Positions 12,558 through 26,000 of a stretch of DNA of 64,000 bases are shown in pieces (positions within the stretch are counted from its first letter, which is position 1; every line of letters starts with the position of its first letter). The notes under the pieces were generated by a model, which saw only the letters and a list, made by a program, of their open reading frames with translations, did not search any database and was not told the origin of the DNA. Position numbers and translations under genes: made by a program. The stretch lies in contig CM062382.1 in NCBI GenBank assembly GCA_031310005.1, positions 2,232,001 through 2,296,000 of the forward strand, in the 5' to 3' direction. Source of the DNA: Dactylellina haptotyla (Eukaryota; Ascomycota; Orbiliomycetes; Orbiliales; Orbiliaceae).

Positions 12558-13605
12558 ATGCCGTCCTACAACTCCGGCTCGACGGCCAAACGCTCTCGTA
12601 AGTCGCGAGCGCCATCGCACGTCCCCAGCCGCCATCCGCACGCCGACGACAGCGAATGCCCCTTCTGCGACATCTCCCGCACCAACCCCCCGCGCGCAAC
12701 GATAACGCCGTACTCGGCCCCGTCGAGTGCCACGCCCACGCACAAACGCGACACGACACACTTGGTCCTCTCGACGCCGCAGGTGGTCGCCTTTCTCGAC
12801 ATCATGCCCTTATCGCCGGGCCACGTGCTGCTCACCCCGCGCCATCACGCGGAGAAGATCATGGACCTGACGCCGGAGGAAGGGGCGAGCCTGGGGGCTT
12901 GGTTGCCGATTCTCACCCGCGCGGTGAGCCGGGCGATGCAGGTGGATGACTTGAATGTGGTGCAGAATAACGGTATGGATAGCGAGAACCCCGAGGATTG
13001 CAGGGTGAATGTCGGGTGGGGGAGAAAAGTGTTTGATGAGGTCAAGGGCAAAGTCGAGGGAGTGTTCAATGGGAACGGCGCAGGTTAGTTCTTACTTTTA
13101 CAGTTGAAAGAAGGGGAACAATAATAATCTGGAGGATAAAAAATAATAAGAAAGAAAAAAAGAAAAAAAAGAAATGGAGAAAATACCCTGGGCTGATGAA
13201 TGGGGCGCTTTTCTCTTCCTCAGATATAACGTATATACGCTATAAATGCGTATACGAAAAGATGACCCGCCGAGTGGAGATGGGGGGGACTGTTTCTCGA
13301 ACACCCGATATTTTTAGATGGAGTGTGAAAGTGGCTGACGATTTACAAATATTTTTATATTAGGCGCACGAGCGAGTCAGGTTGTCAAGCATGTTCACTA
13401 TCATATCATCCCACGTCCGGAGTCGTACACGCCATCGAGGGCGTGGACGATGTTCGGCAAGGGTAGCAGGTCGGACCTGGACGACGATGAGGCGGCATTG
13501 ATCGCTGCCAGGATTCGGCAGGAGATCGCGTGGGAGATGGAGCGAATGGGCAACAGCCAGGATACACCGGTAGTTCGTACGAACTTCTTGACGCCGAAAC
13601 TGTGA
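12558..13605 (+). CDS. HIT-domain (histidine triad) protein
   Basis: Predicted nucleotide hydrolase or nucleotide-binding protein of the HIT superfamily. Two exons, 12558-13083 and 13364-13605 (768 nt, 255 aa), separated by a 280-nt intron that is large for this window and carries an A-rich tract near 13135-13175. Residues 1-35 are basic and Ser-rich. A zinc-site-like CPFCDI follows, then LSTPQVVAFLDIMPLSPGHVLLTPRHHA and NVVQNNGMDSENPEDC. The catalytic triad motif HVHYHIIPRP (HxHxHxx) lies just after the splice junction, so the intron separates the binding half from the catalytic histidines. The start is taken at ATG 12558; an upstream in-frame ATG at 12288 would add 90 residues of less convincing sequence. 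The family resembles fungal HNT/Aph1-like proteins; substrate not predicted. Confidence 0.82.
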
Positions 13606-14513
13606 ACGGGGACGTTTACCTCAGGGAGCCCAGCGGGTTTAGAGCTGACGGAATATATATGTAATACAATTTGATTATTCTCGTTTATGATACGGAGTCT
13701 TTTTAAGAAGGGATAAACAGGTATTTACGGAACGGTTTCTTTTATTTATATGTCTTTAAATTTTTCCCCCCCATTTTTCTTTTGTGCGTTAGCGTATCAT
13801 ACTTTTTTCCTTGGGTTACATCTATAGTATATATATTATTACATCTGCCTAGTCTCATGTTTGAGTATTTGAGTATTCTTTCTCTCCACTGTGAATGTGA
13901 AAAGATCGATTCGGAGAGCGATTAGTGATTGATAAGCTGAATATCTTCCTCGTTATCATGCTTATGCCAAACAACGAAGATGATCAGCTGATCAGATTTA
14001 CAAATTTGCGGATATCGCCGGTGAGCTTGCTGTAATAATAATGTTATAATGAAGACGTGATATCAATGTGAAATCTTATATTGAAACTATATCCATTCGG
14101 AAATAAACTAAATATGCCCTCAAATCGAGGATCAAAAAAAAAAAAAAATACTAAAAATAACGCCCTGTAGTACGTTAATCAACCCGCAGTTGGAAAAAGA
14201 CAAAGACGATATGAACATGCCTAAGAACATCCACATCTTAAATCCATTGACGAAAAATATTTCCCAAAAAATCGCCCAGCAAATTTGAAAAATAAACATG
14301 CATTCCCCCTTATATCAAATATAGGCCCCGTGAATCGAATCGAACTCCAAGTAACTCCAAGTAAGAATTTTTGTTTTTTTTGTGCCTTATATTTATAAAA
14401 CCCATAAATCGAGAAGTAAATTTTGGAGAGAAAAGTGAGAGGTGAGATTGTTGCAACCGAGTACTTTTAAAAACAATAAAAGTAGGAAAGCAAAAATGGA
14501 AAGAAATATTAAA
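13606..14513. other. Intergenic, AT-rich convergent region
   Basis: About 0.9 kb between two convergent genes. It is strongly AT-rich, with an A-homopolymer of about 15 nt near 14134-14148 and a T-run near 14371. Probably 3' UTRs. No gene seen. Confidence 0.5.
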
Positions 14514-17285
14514 CTACGGTCCATATAAATTCTGGTTGTTCATCCATTGTGACGGCGAATTCATCGCTAACATTTCCGTAAACATCGCATCTTGTTGATC
14601 TGTCGTTAAAGAATTTAGATCGAACACATCGGCCTGCAATGTTGGGTTTGAGAAGTCCTTGGGCGTCATACCCGTCGGTACGACATTGCCGGGCATGAAT
14701 CCGAAGTCGAAACCGCCAAGATTATTTGACGCAGATGGCGGTTGTTGTTGCATGAAGTCGTGTGAGGATATTGTGACCATTTCTTCGATAGGGGAGAAAC
14801 CGCTGGATGTCTGATTTGAGGGGGATGTATGGGTTGAATGATCGTTGGAGTTGGATAAGTCCGTAGACGGTGAGGTGTGGTTGGAACCGGATGGGCTGGT
14901 GGAAGAACCGGCAACTGATGCTATGGATGCCAATCGTTGGGCTTCCTTGGCCTTTTCGATAGTGATGTTCATTATAGTAGCGTTGCACATCAAGAATGGC
15001 GTTGGCGGGTCGTCATCGGCTTCTCCGGGTGTCTTGCCAGACCCAGATGCTTCATCAGCTTGTTGTTGTCTGGTCCGCTGGACAAATATTTCAGCCTAAA
15101 AGTTATGTTAGCAAGCTAGTTCATTATATTATTTTTCAAAATTGAAATACTCACAGCTCCTTTCTTCAGTCCATATGGGAATCTCGAATTGTTTGCAGGT
15201 GTATCCATAGATCCGATCATATCGACATCTAATTGGACTAAGAACGACTCAGTGAGAGGATTCAGCTTCTTCAGGTGGCCCATAGCGCTGATGAGGAAAT
15301 CCAACGACGACCGGATGTTCTCATCGTTAGGATTGCTCTTGAGGTATTGCACAAAGACTCTGGCTGCGACATATAAACAAAAAGATACGAAGGGGTTCAT
15401 CTGAAACGCTGTTAGCACCTTATAATATGGAGAAATCTTGATTGTAAACCTACTGAAGTCATGTCCTGACTACCTATCATCTTCATGATTGCCGTTATCT
15501 GCGCAGCGGCGGAAACGCATCGGTACTTAGATTCCTTAGAAACACTAGACGGGAGCTTGAACTTGTCGGCTTTGAAGATTGCGGCTTGATGTAAACATAT
15601 TGTGCAAGTGTGGATATTCATATTTGTAAATACGATGTTCGGATCCATAATGCCGTTTGGAAGTTTGAACTGTGGCGGAAGCGACATGACCGTGTTCAGC
15701 AAAATGTTATCCATGTGCCTGTGTCGTCTCCAGAATTCTCCTTTCTCGTAGTCGGAATCATCTTCGCCTTCGTCAGGACGATGAAGATGTAGCAGGTTTC
15801 GGCCGATCAAAGCAGCCATGATGATTACGCCGGCGTATGATGATAGGCTTGGTGCACCATTCGGTGTGAGGGCTTCCTTCAGAGTATATGATTTTGTCGG
15901 TCTGCCTGCTATGAAAGCGTCATCTGATGAGGGTAAATGTGTCATGATATCTCTTTCATCTATTTGCATCGGCCAACCAGTTCCAATGGATGCATATCTG
16001 TCGGTGCAGAATGCCAACCAGAATGTTCTCCGTCGCTCTTCCAATTCAGTCCAATCTTTTGGCGGGGCAATGCACTGCTTGACATCGAGACCGATACCGT
16101 CAAGACGGTTTAGGCCGAGCATTTGGCAAAGTCTCACAGATCGTCCGGCGGACATCCACGCTCTGGGGAAATACATGAGTTTGTACTCGTAGGTCGCTAG
16201 GAGACCCCATGTTTGAGCGAATGCAACGGAGACAACGTGCTCGCCGTGGCCTTTCATTTCAGCTTCTTCGGCGTACTTTCTTGCCCGTCGATAGAAAATA
16301 GTCTGTAAGCTGCTGTACTGATCGGATACGGAAGCAGCCATGGTCCAGAGGGCATATCGCAGACAGATAGGCGGGCGCGCTGATGGAGCGAGGTCGAGAC
16401 TGGCGAGATATCGAGCTTTATGTATTATCGGGCCGTAAGGGGCAACTTTTTCAAAGTATATCTGATGGAGGTTATCAATTACGTGCTGTTCTGGTAAGGC
16501 TTCGTCGATTCCTAATTGGATCATCTCCCAGGAGAGCTGTCCAGCTTGAATACCGTCATAGCCACCCCCAATACCACTTCCTCCGGCAGGAGCAGCCGCA
16601 GGGGCACTGGGGTTCCCATTGCCTATAGGGACCTCTGGAAATCCACGATAGTCGGGTACGTTTGTGAAAGGCTGGATATCATCGACATCGAATTGCGATT
16701 GCTCCTGTTGCTCCTTGTTCTTCTTCTGGCGCAGAACTTCCTGGAAGTCGGCGACGTTTGATATGGAGAAGTTGAGGCTGTGTTGTGTGAGGGGGTTCAT
16801 GTTATCGATCTTGTTAACTGGAGGTGTGTCTCCGGGGCCATCTTGGGTCTTGAGGAGGGTTTCGACCTGGGCTACACGCGGAGTCCATTCTATCAGCACG
16901 AGGAATATGATAATTAAGATATATATAGAGGGTATAAGATCGTACCCAGCCGGGCTTCCAACGCCTTGACATATCCTCTTTTGGGGCCGCTCTTCCGCCG
17001 TATTTCATCGTACGAGCTTTACCACAACAGCGTCAGTAAATTTTATGCATTCGAAAGGTAACATCTTCAATTAGCAGAGAAGAGAAGGAAGAGAGGAGCG
17101 TACCAGTTGTGTCCTAATCGCGAACATGTTCCGCAGGCAGGTCGGGCTCCGTCGCACTTGAGCTTTCGCTTGCGGCAGACAACACAAGCGATTCTCTTCT
17201 GACGAGGGGCATCTCCGTCGGCGCTTTCTCTCCTCGTCTCGTTTGTGCTGGGCGCCGGAGCGTCCGGTAAATTTTCACTTGACAT
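14514..17285 (-). CDS. Zn2Cys6 fungal-specific transcription factor
   Basis: Nuclear DNA-binding regulator. Five exons: 17104-17285, 16946-17016, 15454-16871, 15155-15400 and 14514-15095 (2499 nt, 832 aa). The Zn2Cys6 cluster is CVVCRKRKLKCDGARPACGTC, with its sixth Cys (GHNCSYDE) supplied across the first splice junction. A basic linker and short coiled coil follow (GPKRGYVKALEARLAQVETLL), conserved across the second junction. The acceptor at 16872-16873 was chosen because it restores LEARLAQVE. The central fungal-specific regulatory domain (Fungal_trans) spans roughly residues 210-560, with PICLRYALWTMAA and ERRRTFWLAFCTDRYAS. The C-terminal 150 residues are Ser/Asn/Thr/Gln-rich and probably activating. 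I do not recognise a specific target pathway. Confidence 0.9.
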
Positions 17286-19000
17286 GCTAAGTGCTATCTC
17301 TTCTATTATTTCGGGGTGATCGAGTTGCGACGGAGAGTCGGGATCCGATGTTGTGCGAGAAGAAGAGCAGTGTCGGGATACTTTTACGGGGTCGTCAGCT
17401 TCGTAAGAAAGGGCGAACCAACATCAACGCCTTCCTTTCCGTGCGGGTTTGATAGCTGATAGCAAGCACAAGCACTCGATCTATCAGGGGACTCTGCTTA
17501 TTGTTCGTCGCTTATTCCACATGTGCCGGTGGCTGCAGAATTTTTGGGGAAGAAAAGAAATTTTTAGAATAAAAACGGTCCCTCTAGTAACAATGGGGGG
17601 CGTATGCTGGTAGTATACTAGGAGGATAGTATATTTCAGGGGAGAAAGAAGGAAAGAAAAAAAGGATTCGATAGAGATTTCCAAAGGATGGCGATTATAC
17701 GAGAAAGCTATCCTTTCAGGCAAGTGAGGAAGAGTAAAACAGAGAACGGAGACTCGGGTTCCAGTCTGCTACCTGGTGGAGGGAGCGGACGGGGTCTGCG
17801 ATGGTTATATTAATAAGCAGAAACAGGGTAGCTGGAAGCGGCGAGCGAGCTAGCCTGCAATTATATCCACGCTGCACTGGCAGAGTTAATGCAGCAGAAG
17901 CACGGGAGAATCATGCACGATGTGATAACGTCTGGTAGGTAAGTATCCAACATGTGCAATGGGGAGAGATACATGTTAACATGTTGCAGGCGTACGATGT
18001 TGGCCTTGGCCCCAGCCTCAGCCCGCTGGTGATGTAACACACTCCCCCGAAATGGACTTCAATCTCGCTACTATCAATCGAATCTTCAGGAACGACGACG
18101 ACAAATACAATAAAATAAATACATGCTGGAGATAGGATATACTCCGTGTATGTCCCCGTGCACGGAGAGCCCCTCTCGTGCTAGCCTCTTTCGCTCGCAT
18201 CTCAGTCCCCCGGCCCAGCAGATCCCAGACGCTCGATCCACGCACAAGCGATGACGAGGCGCGCATGCCTCTGGCGATACAGTCAGGCTTCGCCGGCGCA
18301 GACCGCCTCCTTCCGGGCTTTGACGCATGGGTCTGTAAGCATGCTGCAGTATTTTACTATTTTATTCTTCTTTATCTGAGTTCGAACAGCCTTTCCCCTT
18401 CGCTTTTCCACACACCCAGTTTTTACCCTTAGTTTCGCGGCCGAAAAGAAAAGAAACCCAACCTTATGTATCCTGGTGGGATTTAACCTCTCCCCCTCCA
18501 CGGAAAACCCGCCCACCTTGTCGGGCCTTGCTAAGCTCCGACACACTGTTTTCTGTCCATGATCTTCTCCTCGCTGCTGACTCATACGCACACCTCAGTA
18601 CATCCCTTGGCTCTGCAACTGAGACCGCCATGGAATTGCTGCTCGCTCTCGCTATTTCATTTTCAGGGACAAAATAGCCTGTAAAGCTTCCGCTGTGCGC
18701 TCTCAAGTACCTCGATTTGGCCGTACCTCGTAAAACTTGCCTTCTTTCGGTATTGTGATTACGAGAGCAACCTACCCCCCATTCAGACCCTTCATTCTAT
18801 TCATCCCGTTGAATAGTATTTATTATATACAAAACACAATTACTTATCGACACCGTGTCAATAGAGTGGTGTTCTTTTTGTTTCTCGTTTGCTATTTCTA
18901 TATACAAGGTACATGGTATATATCTTACGTGTACACACATGAACCACCGAAAAAATGAAAATAACCTAAATCATTTCCCTCACATAATAGTACTAATATC
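17286..19000. other. Intergenic, long upstream region of regulator
   Basis: About 1.7 kb upstream of the Zn2Cys6 gene, reaching the 3' end of the uL2m gene on the same strand. It probably includes a leader for the regulator. I see no convincing coding sequence, tRNA or repeat beyond short purine- and pyrimidine-rich runs. Confidence 0.4.
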
Positions 19001-20465
19001 TTACATCTTCTCCTTCTCCTTCCCACGCGGCCGCTCCTGCACCACCCACGGGTTCTTCTTCCCCACCTTCCTCGTCTTGTATCCAGATTTCGTCTAGCGA
19101 GAAAAACAAAGGGATTCGTCAGTTTCAGATAACGTGAATACGTGTGCATGTGGTGCTTCTTGTGGTGTCTGTTGGATATATAACGTTAGGGGCTGAGTAA
19201 TCCTTACCGGTATACCCCAAGGGCTCACCGGGTGACGGTTACCCTTGGACTTGCCTCGACCACCACCGTGTGGATGATCGCCTAGAGCATTGAAAGTTTT
19301 TGATGAGTCAGCTTCTCTTCAATTTCGGGATATGTGGGAACGTTCGGGCCCAATGGCTTGCATAACAAGAACAACAAGACGCGCTTCGAATGTAACCAGA
19401 AAGAAAGTTATTTCGCATTTCGGTGATTGAAATTGAAGCAAAAAACAAAAGACGGCTAGCTTGCATAACGTGGCGTGGGGTATTCGACTCACATGCGTTC
19501 ATAGCGACACCTCTCACGGTTGGCCTGATACCTAACCATCGCGACCGCCCAGCCTTTCCAAGCTGCCGGTGTCTCCACGTCGGGTTGCTGACGACACCCA
19601 CCGTCGCAGCAGCATCAATCATGAACCGTCGGACTTCACCGCTCTGCAGCCTCACAATTGCGAATCCTCGAACCTCGTCCTTCGCAACTACTGTCGCGTA
19701 TGTTCCTGCTGCTCTGCAAAACTTCGCTGGCCCGTTCACCATCGTACCGACGGCGTGGATGACCGCGCCGATTGGGATATACCGTAGCGGTAGACAGTTT
19801 CCTCTCCATGCGGTCTTTGCGGCAAGCATACCAGGATCGATAACACCACCCATACTTGCCAACAGATCCTCCGGCACACCAGCCCTGTAGCTCTGCACTT
19901 TATCACCCGCACGTAGTCCGTTCGCAGCTAAGATATAGCTCTTGTCGCCGTTTGATTGTCTTGTAATTAAAGCGATGTGTGCGCTCCTGCCGGGGTCGTA
20001 TTCGATTCTGTCGACTGTGTGCAGCCCGGGTTTCATCCTGCTGAAGTCCACGGTTCTTATTCTTCTCTTGTGACCGCCGCCGCGGTGACGAACTGTAACC
20101 CGTCCCGAATTGTTCCTGCCGCCGAGGCCGTGGCCCTTCTTGGGTATTGTGAGCGGGTAATGCGGCTTGCCTTTCCACAAGTGATCGTTAACGGGACGTC
20201 GGAGATGTCGTAGACCGGGTGTTCGGGGTTTGTAGGTTCTCATGCGGACTGTTTCCTCTGTTCGATCTGGGGGTTTGGCGAAGGGACTCTCGAACGTAGA
20301 GATCGGTATTGAGGTTGGTGGGTTTTCAGTGACTGTGGCATACGAACGTCGGTGGCGTGGGTATGCCACCTTGACGGCGCTGAAGGCTCGACATGTCGAG
20401 ATACTCGATGCGGAGCTACAGCTGCGGCCGAGCAGCCGTGTGATCGAAGCTGATCCGGCGAGCAT
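19001..20465 (-). CDS. RML2: Mitochondrial large-subunit ribosomal protein uL2m
   Basis: Mitochondrial homologue of bacterial L2, at the peptidyl-transferase centre and 23S-type rRNA core. Exons 19493-20465, 19208-19281 and 19001-19093 (1140 nt, 379 aa). Residues 1-45 form an Arg/Ser-rich, acid-poor mitochondrial presequence. The L2 core is clear: [80 protein letters not shown] and [33 protein letters not shown]. The universally conserved His of the GGG(R) loop lies in exon 2 (DHPHGGGRG), so the small middle exon carries an essential rRNA-contacting loop. The C-terminal exon is basic (KTRKVGKKN). The 211-nt and 114-nt introns are longer than average here. Divergent to TRM11. Confidence 0.95.
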
Positions 20466-21063
20466 GGTGTCGAACAGAGGCTCGTGGTGGGGCCGATATA
20501 TGATATACTGGTGTGGTCTGGTGGAGACCTACCGAGAGAAAGTGGTCTCGGCTCCCACTGTGATTTTACGTCGAAGAACTGTAGAAGACTATTTAGATCT
20601 TCCCGCTGGGCCTATGCGGCGCCAATGGGTAGCGATGGGTCAGTGTCGGTTGAGGCGTCGAGGGCCGTCGGATTATATTTGAAGTTCTTTTGGTGATGTT
20701 GTCGATTCGCTAAAAACCTTGACGAACGAACCTCAAAAGCCCACACACAACAACATTTCCAAAGCCAACATCTCCACAGCGGCACTCCGATTGGGATACC
20801 GGGCTCGTATGCATAAAATACCACCGCCGGTAATAGCAAAGAGGAGATAGTCTGCTAGTTACATGTTCGTTCTCTCCGGGGTTCTTCCGCGCAGCTGTCG
20901 TGCATTTATTACCCGTGCGTAGTCATATATACACAATTCCATATACACTTAGGACTGCATTGAATTTATGACTAACGAAATATATATAGGAAAGCCATCG
21001 TATGAGATACTGTTTAAAGGAAACACCAAACGCCGACTCTTCTTCTATAGCAATTCCGAAGCC
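20466..21063. promoter_or_regulatory. Divergent promoter region, uL2m / TRM11
   Basis: About 600 bp between two divergent start codons, serving a mitochondrial ribosomal and a tRNA-modification gene. I could not recognise a specific element. The TRM11 frame stays open upstream of the chosen start as far as an ATG at 20968. Confidence 0.45.
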
Positions 21064-22844
21064 ATGGTGGAAACAGAAGAGACTCTTTCGCCAGTGTGCG
21101 ACCTCCCCGCTCCCATGAAGGAATATATTATCCACTTTGCCCAGGTGCATGAGACCTTTCGAAAGCCGGAGCTGGAGTCTCTAGCCACATTATTTAATAT
21201 CGAATACAAACTTCTATACTACTCGGACAAGGTATTTTAAATAATGCCCCTCCATTCAAATAATGTTATAAGGGGAACTCTATATTAACACCTATGAAAC
21301 AAAAGACAGCATTCGCAAGAATAGCTCTAAAGTCGAATGTCGATGCCCAAAAACTTATATCACGATCAATCCTCACCAAAGATATCTACGAGCTCTGGGG
21401 CTCCGGATACACCTACGAATCTCTCCATGCTGATATCAGAAAACGCACCTCCCACCTCTGGCACCTCTACAAGGACCCTTCCTTCAAATTCCTCTTCAAA
21501 TCCTTTAACGGCAACCGCCCAGAATCGGACAAACGTAAACTAATCGAGTCCTTCTCTTATCTCGGTTTCGACGGGCCCATCCGTATGAAAAACCCAGACG
21601 AGCTCTTCGTCGTAATGGAAGACTATGAAGCCCGCTCCATCGAAGACCCATCCCGCTTCGCTGCCCTCAACCTAGACTTTGAGGAAATTGCTGCCACGCC
21701 ATCGTGTAACCCTACCCACCTCCCCGAACCGCACCAACTATACCTCGGCCGTCTGATAGGGACTTCGAACAGAGATGCGATAGAAGTATACGACCTCAAG
21801 AAACGCAACTACATCGGCACCACATCCATGGACGCAGAATTATCCCTGGTAACAGCAAACATGGCGCTCGTGTCTACGGGAAAACTAGCTTATGACCCCT
21901 TCGTGGGCACGGGTAGCTTCGCGGTGGCGTGTGCACACTTCGGCGGGGTCACGTTCGGATCTGATATCGATGGACGGATGATCCGTGGGAATAAACCGGG
22001 GAAGGATCTGAGGAGTAATTTTGAGCAGTATGGGATCATGGATCGATATGGGGATATGTTCGTCAGCGATTTGACGAATAGTCCATTGGGGAGGTTTGGT
22101 AGTCAAGAAGGGGAGAGGAACGAGCAGATATTCGATGCGATTATCTGCGATCCGCCGTATGGGGTTAGAGAGGGGCTTAAGGTTTTGGGAAGTAGAGACC
22201 CGTTGAGGCCTAAGGTGCCGATTATGAAGGATGGGGTCGCGCAACATACGTGAGTACTTTGTGATTCCGAAAAGAAGGAGAGGGTCCTAACATGTTATTT
22301 TGGAATTACAGGTTGAAAGACTTTATTCCGCCGAAAAAGCCATATAGCTTTGATAAAATGTTGGACGATATAATGAACTTTTCATCGACGCATCTAGTTC
22401 CTGGTGGGCGTTTGTGTATCTGGCTCCCAACAGCGGATGAAGATACCCACGAGTTTTCGATTCCAACCCACAAGAATCTAAAGCTAGAGTCAGTTTGTAT
22501 TCAAAGTTTTAATAAATGTATGAACCTTTCCGATATAATAAAAAAGATATAGCGAGATTGCTAACGAAGTATTGATTGATAGGGGCACGGAGGTTGTTGA
22601 CATACACCCGAACATCTGGTAACCATTACGAAAGTACAGATGGTGAGAAGTTGGAATCCGGAACCACTCTGGATATTGGCTCTGCAGAGGAGAGATTTTC
22701 TCGTACTGCTGACGCCTTGAACCCGTTCAGAAGAAAGGTAGGCTCGATATCCCAATTGAACCCGATATTCAAATACCGCACTAACACTACCATTCGTAAT
22801 AGTACTTTGAAGGATTTAAAACCCCACCATCCGAGGAGCCGTAG
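21064..22844 (+). CDS. TRM11: tRNA (guanine-10-N2) methyltransferase Trm11
   Basis: Catalytic subunit that, with Trm112, methylates G10 of tRNAs (N2-methylguanosine). Exons 21064-21231, 21306-22249, 22312-22517, 22583-22737 and 22803-22844 (1515 nt, 504 aa). The N-terminal THUMP-related part begins EYIIHFAQVHETFRKPELESLA and continues to KLISRSILTKDIYELWG. The Rossmann methyltransferase core shows AYDPFVGTGSFAVACAHFG (SAM site), GSDIDGRM and the catalytic DPPYGVREG. The end shows HLVPGGRLCIWLPT and WARRLLTYTR. ATG 21064 has the better context (GCCATGG); ATG 21115, directly before EYIIHF, is the main alternative. The last exon codes only 13 residues (ending EGFKTPPSEEP). The first acceptor (AAAAG) is weak but keeps the frame. 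Confidence 0.92.
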
Positions 22845-23030
22845 ACCATCGTTAAGAGAGATTTTACCAAGTAGTATCTGTGATTACAAGTATATATGAT
22901 ATGATACCCAAATGCAATGAATGTCTATAACTTTTGCGAGACCCATACATAAGCGAACTGAGAGCCTGGATATCATATATATTTTCGAAGCAAGCGTTCT
23001 AAGGAAACAAATACACCAGCACCCTTCAAT

Positions 23031-26000
23031 TCAGTGCATACTCCCAATCTCATTTAGCGCGTTCGTGAGAAGCGCTAGAACTTCGCTGTCCGCCGTTGCC
23101 ACCCTGACCGCCTGAGAAATAAATGGAAACATCACCAGCAAATGTCGCTTCGTGCTTTCCACAGACGTCACTAACTCCGCGGCGCCACTGTCAAAATTGG
23201 CACACTGTAGCCGTGTAAATTTGTCCATGATGTAAATTATTTCTTTGCGCTGACAGCGTGGCTGCGGTGTCCTTCCTCGTAATGGTTGATCCTAATAATC
23301 CAGATTGTTAGCTTTCAGATATTAAACTAAAGCACACAGAATTATAACTTACAGCTGCAAACCTCCTAAGCACAACCGACACCCTAACCAACATCCATGG
23401 AATCGCCACCTTTGCTAGTGACTCCCACTCCCCGCTACTGTCCTCCTTCTCTCCACATAGCTCAAACAGTTCATCCAGACACTTATAACTAACCTTACTC
23501 CTCCTCTCCAGCTCCAAATCACTCGTGCATCCGAACAGCTGCTCCGCCTTCCTCTTCCCCGGCTTAAAGCTGATCCCCAATTCCCCGTCCGAAATCTTGT
23601 ATAATAACGACGCATTAAAAATACTCTCCACATACCGTTCCTTCACCTCGAACGGCACAAACTCCCTCCCCAGCCGCGGTATCACCAGTGCGCGCACCTT
23701 CGCGAACGCGGATATATCAAACTCCTCATCCCTTAGAACGATGTCCACATCCTCGTCATCGCAGTCCGCCGTAACAACCGCAGACGCGATATTCACAATC
23801 TTATCCCAAATGTCGACCTTTCTGTTGTCGGCAAGGTGCATCGCATCCAATATCGGTATCAGGTTTGATAGAATACCCAATGACACCCGGGTAGCTTGAA
23901 TCCACAGCGTCTCCCGTTTTGTTGTCGCTCCCGCGTGGAACCTATATTTCAATTGAATCGGCTCACACAGGGCGTCTAAAACATCCGATATCGCTCCGCT
24001 GTCGTAGATATCTGGTCCCGCGCTTGCGTGTTTAAGGCATAGCCCAGACAATGATGCGAGGATGGTCGAGGATACGGCTACGTACGACGGCTTCCGGGCT
24101 TTGCTATCCGACGGGGCTGGTGTCTTATACGGAAGGCGACTGAGGAATGCAAACTCCTTGAGTATCAATGATGTCCAGTCGGTCGATCGCGTGCTTATAG
24201 TCTTGATCGAGTCGAGTATCGAAGCCTGAAGGGCACTCAGGGTCTCTACGTCGAAAAAGTATGCCGGCAGTTCGGGGTAGAGCATGCAATCCCGAAAGAC
24301 GCCCAAGGCTTGTTGGACATCTGCTGTTTCTAGGATCGGACCCATCAGTTTGTACAGCGGTTTGAAGGTATTAATGAAGGCCGTGAGTGTTTCCTGGGAA
24401 TTATTCTGACTGCCTTCTTCGACGCCTTCGACTAGATTCCGACCCTGTAGCGCCCAAAGATCCCACGCCTGCCGCTTCGATAGAATAGAGATCTCCTCGG
24501 ACGCTGTAGCTTTTTCAAGCAGCCGCGCGAGTTCTTTGTATACAGTTTTTGTAACCTCAAAACTCCGCCAGCCTAGTAGATGACGTAAGTATTGAATGTA
24601 CGTGCTCCATATCTTATCGAAACTGGACAAAAGCTGGAATACGTTCAGAAAATTAGTATAGAGATTACTAGTGCCCTTGAGTATCAGCACAACAGTCTCA
24701 TCCCACTGCTTGCGTTCCGAAGGTGGCAGGTTGCCCTCCTGGAGGAGGGTTTCCGTCGTCGACATCATTTTGAACACTACTATATTCAAACATGAGCCCC
24801 ACGCTTTCGGTCCCAAAATGTGGCCGTACGAGTCGAATATGCGGAACAACGTTTGTATCGAGCCGTTTCGTACTTCGGATCGCGGATCTTTGGTAATCTC
24901 TGCTAGTCTGAGAAGGAGGATAAGCCAGAGCACCATGCTAGTACTGGAGCCCTGTGTTCGGACGGCATCTAAGAGCTCCTTGTCGGTGTTCGGAAAGTCA
25001 TGTTCGCTTTCTTTGTCAGTTTTTTGGCGTTGGAGGAAGTCTGAAATATTCCAGAAGTAGGTGATTGTCTGTTGAGGTCTATTAGCTACTTATTCAGGTA
25101 TTTTGAATCAAGAGACTTGCATACGGTCAAAGAAATATTCAGATCATCCACTTGCGCGCAGAACGAATATAATGTGTCTATAAGAACCAACACACAATCA
25201 ATTGGCAGGAGGCCAAGGAAGTCGGTACATATGAGCTGAAGAGATGCGAAAGAAGTTTTCAGCAACCGTATCGATTTCCCAGCTGGCCGGAACGTCTTTC
25301 CTTCTACCGAGGGCTTGAACGCGGTATTCATTATGCTGAATAGAATACCCCAACCGGCTTTCAGATTCTCACCAGACTGCTCTAGCATCGTAGTGAGTGC
25401 TTCGAGAGCTGATTTGTGAATGTCCGCATCCACCAGCTTGACGGTATTGCTGTGTACATCGGTACTCGCCTGACTCGCCTCCTCGAGCCCCTGAAGCTCT
25501 TTTAGTAAGGATTTCAAAATCCGCTCTTGGATGTCAATCGCTCCCGGGGTTTCCGGGTTAAGTGTCCTCGCGGCCAATATCACAAACTCGTGTAGAATAT
25601 CCGAGGCTTTCAGTCTTATCGCGCCTTCGACTCCTCTGGTTGTCGAAGCGAGCAAAAGGTAGTGCTGGATGGTGTTCCATCCGTTATCATCGGCGTCCTC
25701 GGTTATCAAGCGCTCGATATTTACTTGGACTAACTCGCCCAACTTCGATATCACAAAAGTATTATCTATCGATGATGCCGATGAGGATTTCCGCCGCATT
25801 CCAAATGTGCTTAACCGATGTTGGCCGAAGCTCGGAGATACGGGCAGAACTTTACGATCACGTTTAGCTTCTGGTGAATCCGGGTCGGTAGTGGTGTCCG
25901 ATGATAGTTCGTCCAGCGCTAGCAGCTCGCACAGCGCAGCCAGGAAGGAACGGAAGGCTTCGTTATTGAATTCTTTTGTACTTTCGAATAGCTTCTGTGA

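Noticed and set aside
16872-16889. Alternative acceptor at 16890 in the Zn2Cys6 gene
   Set aside because: It also keeps frame but inserts EWTPRV into the conserved LEARLAQVE linker; the acceptor at 16872 restores the usual sequence.
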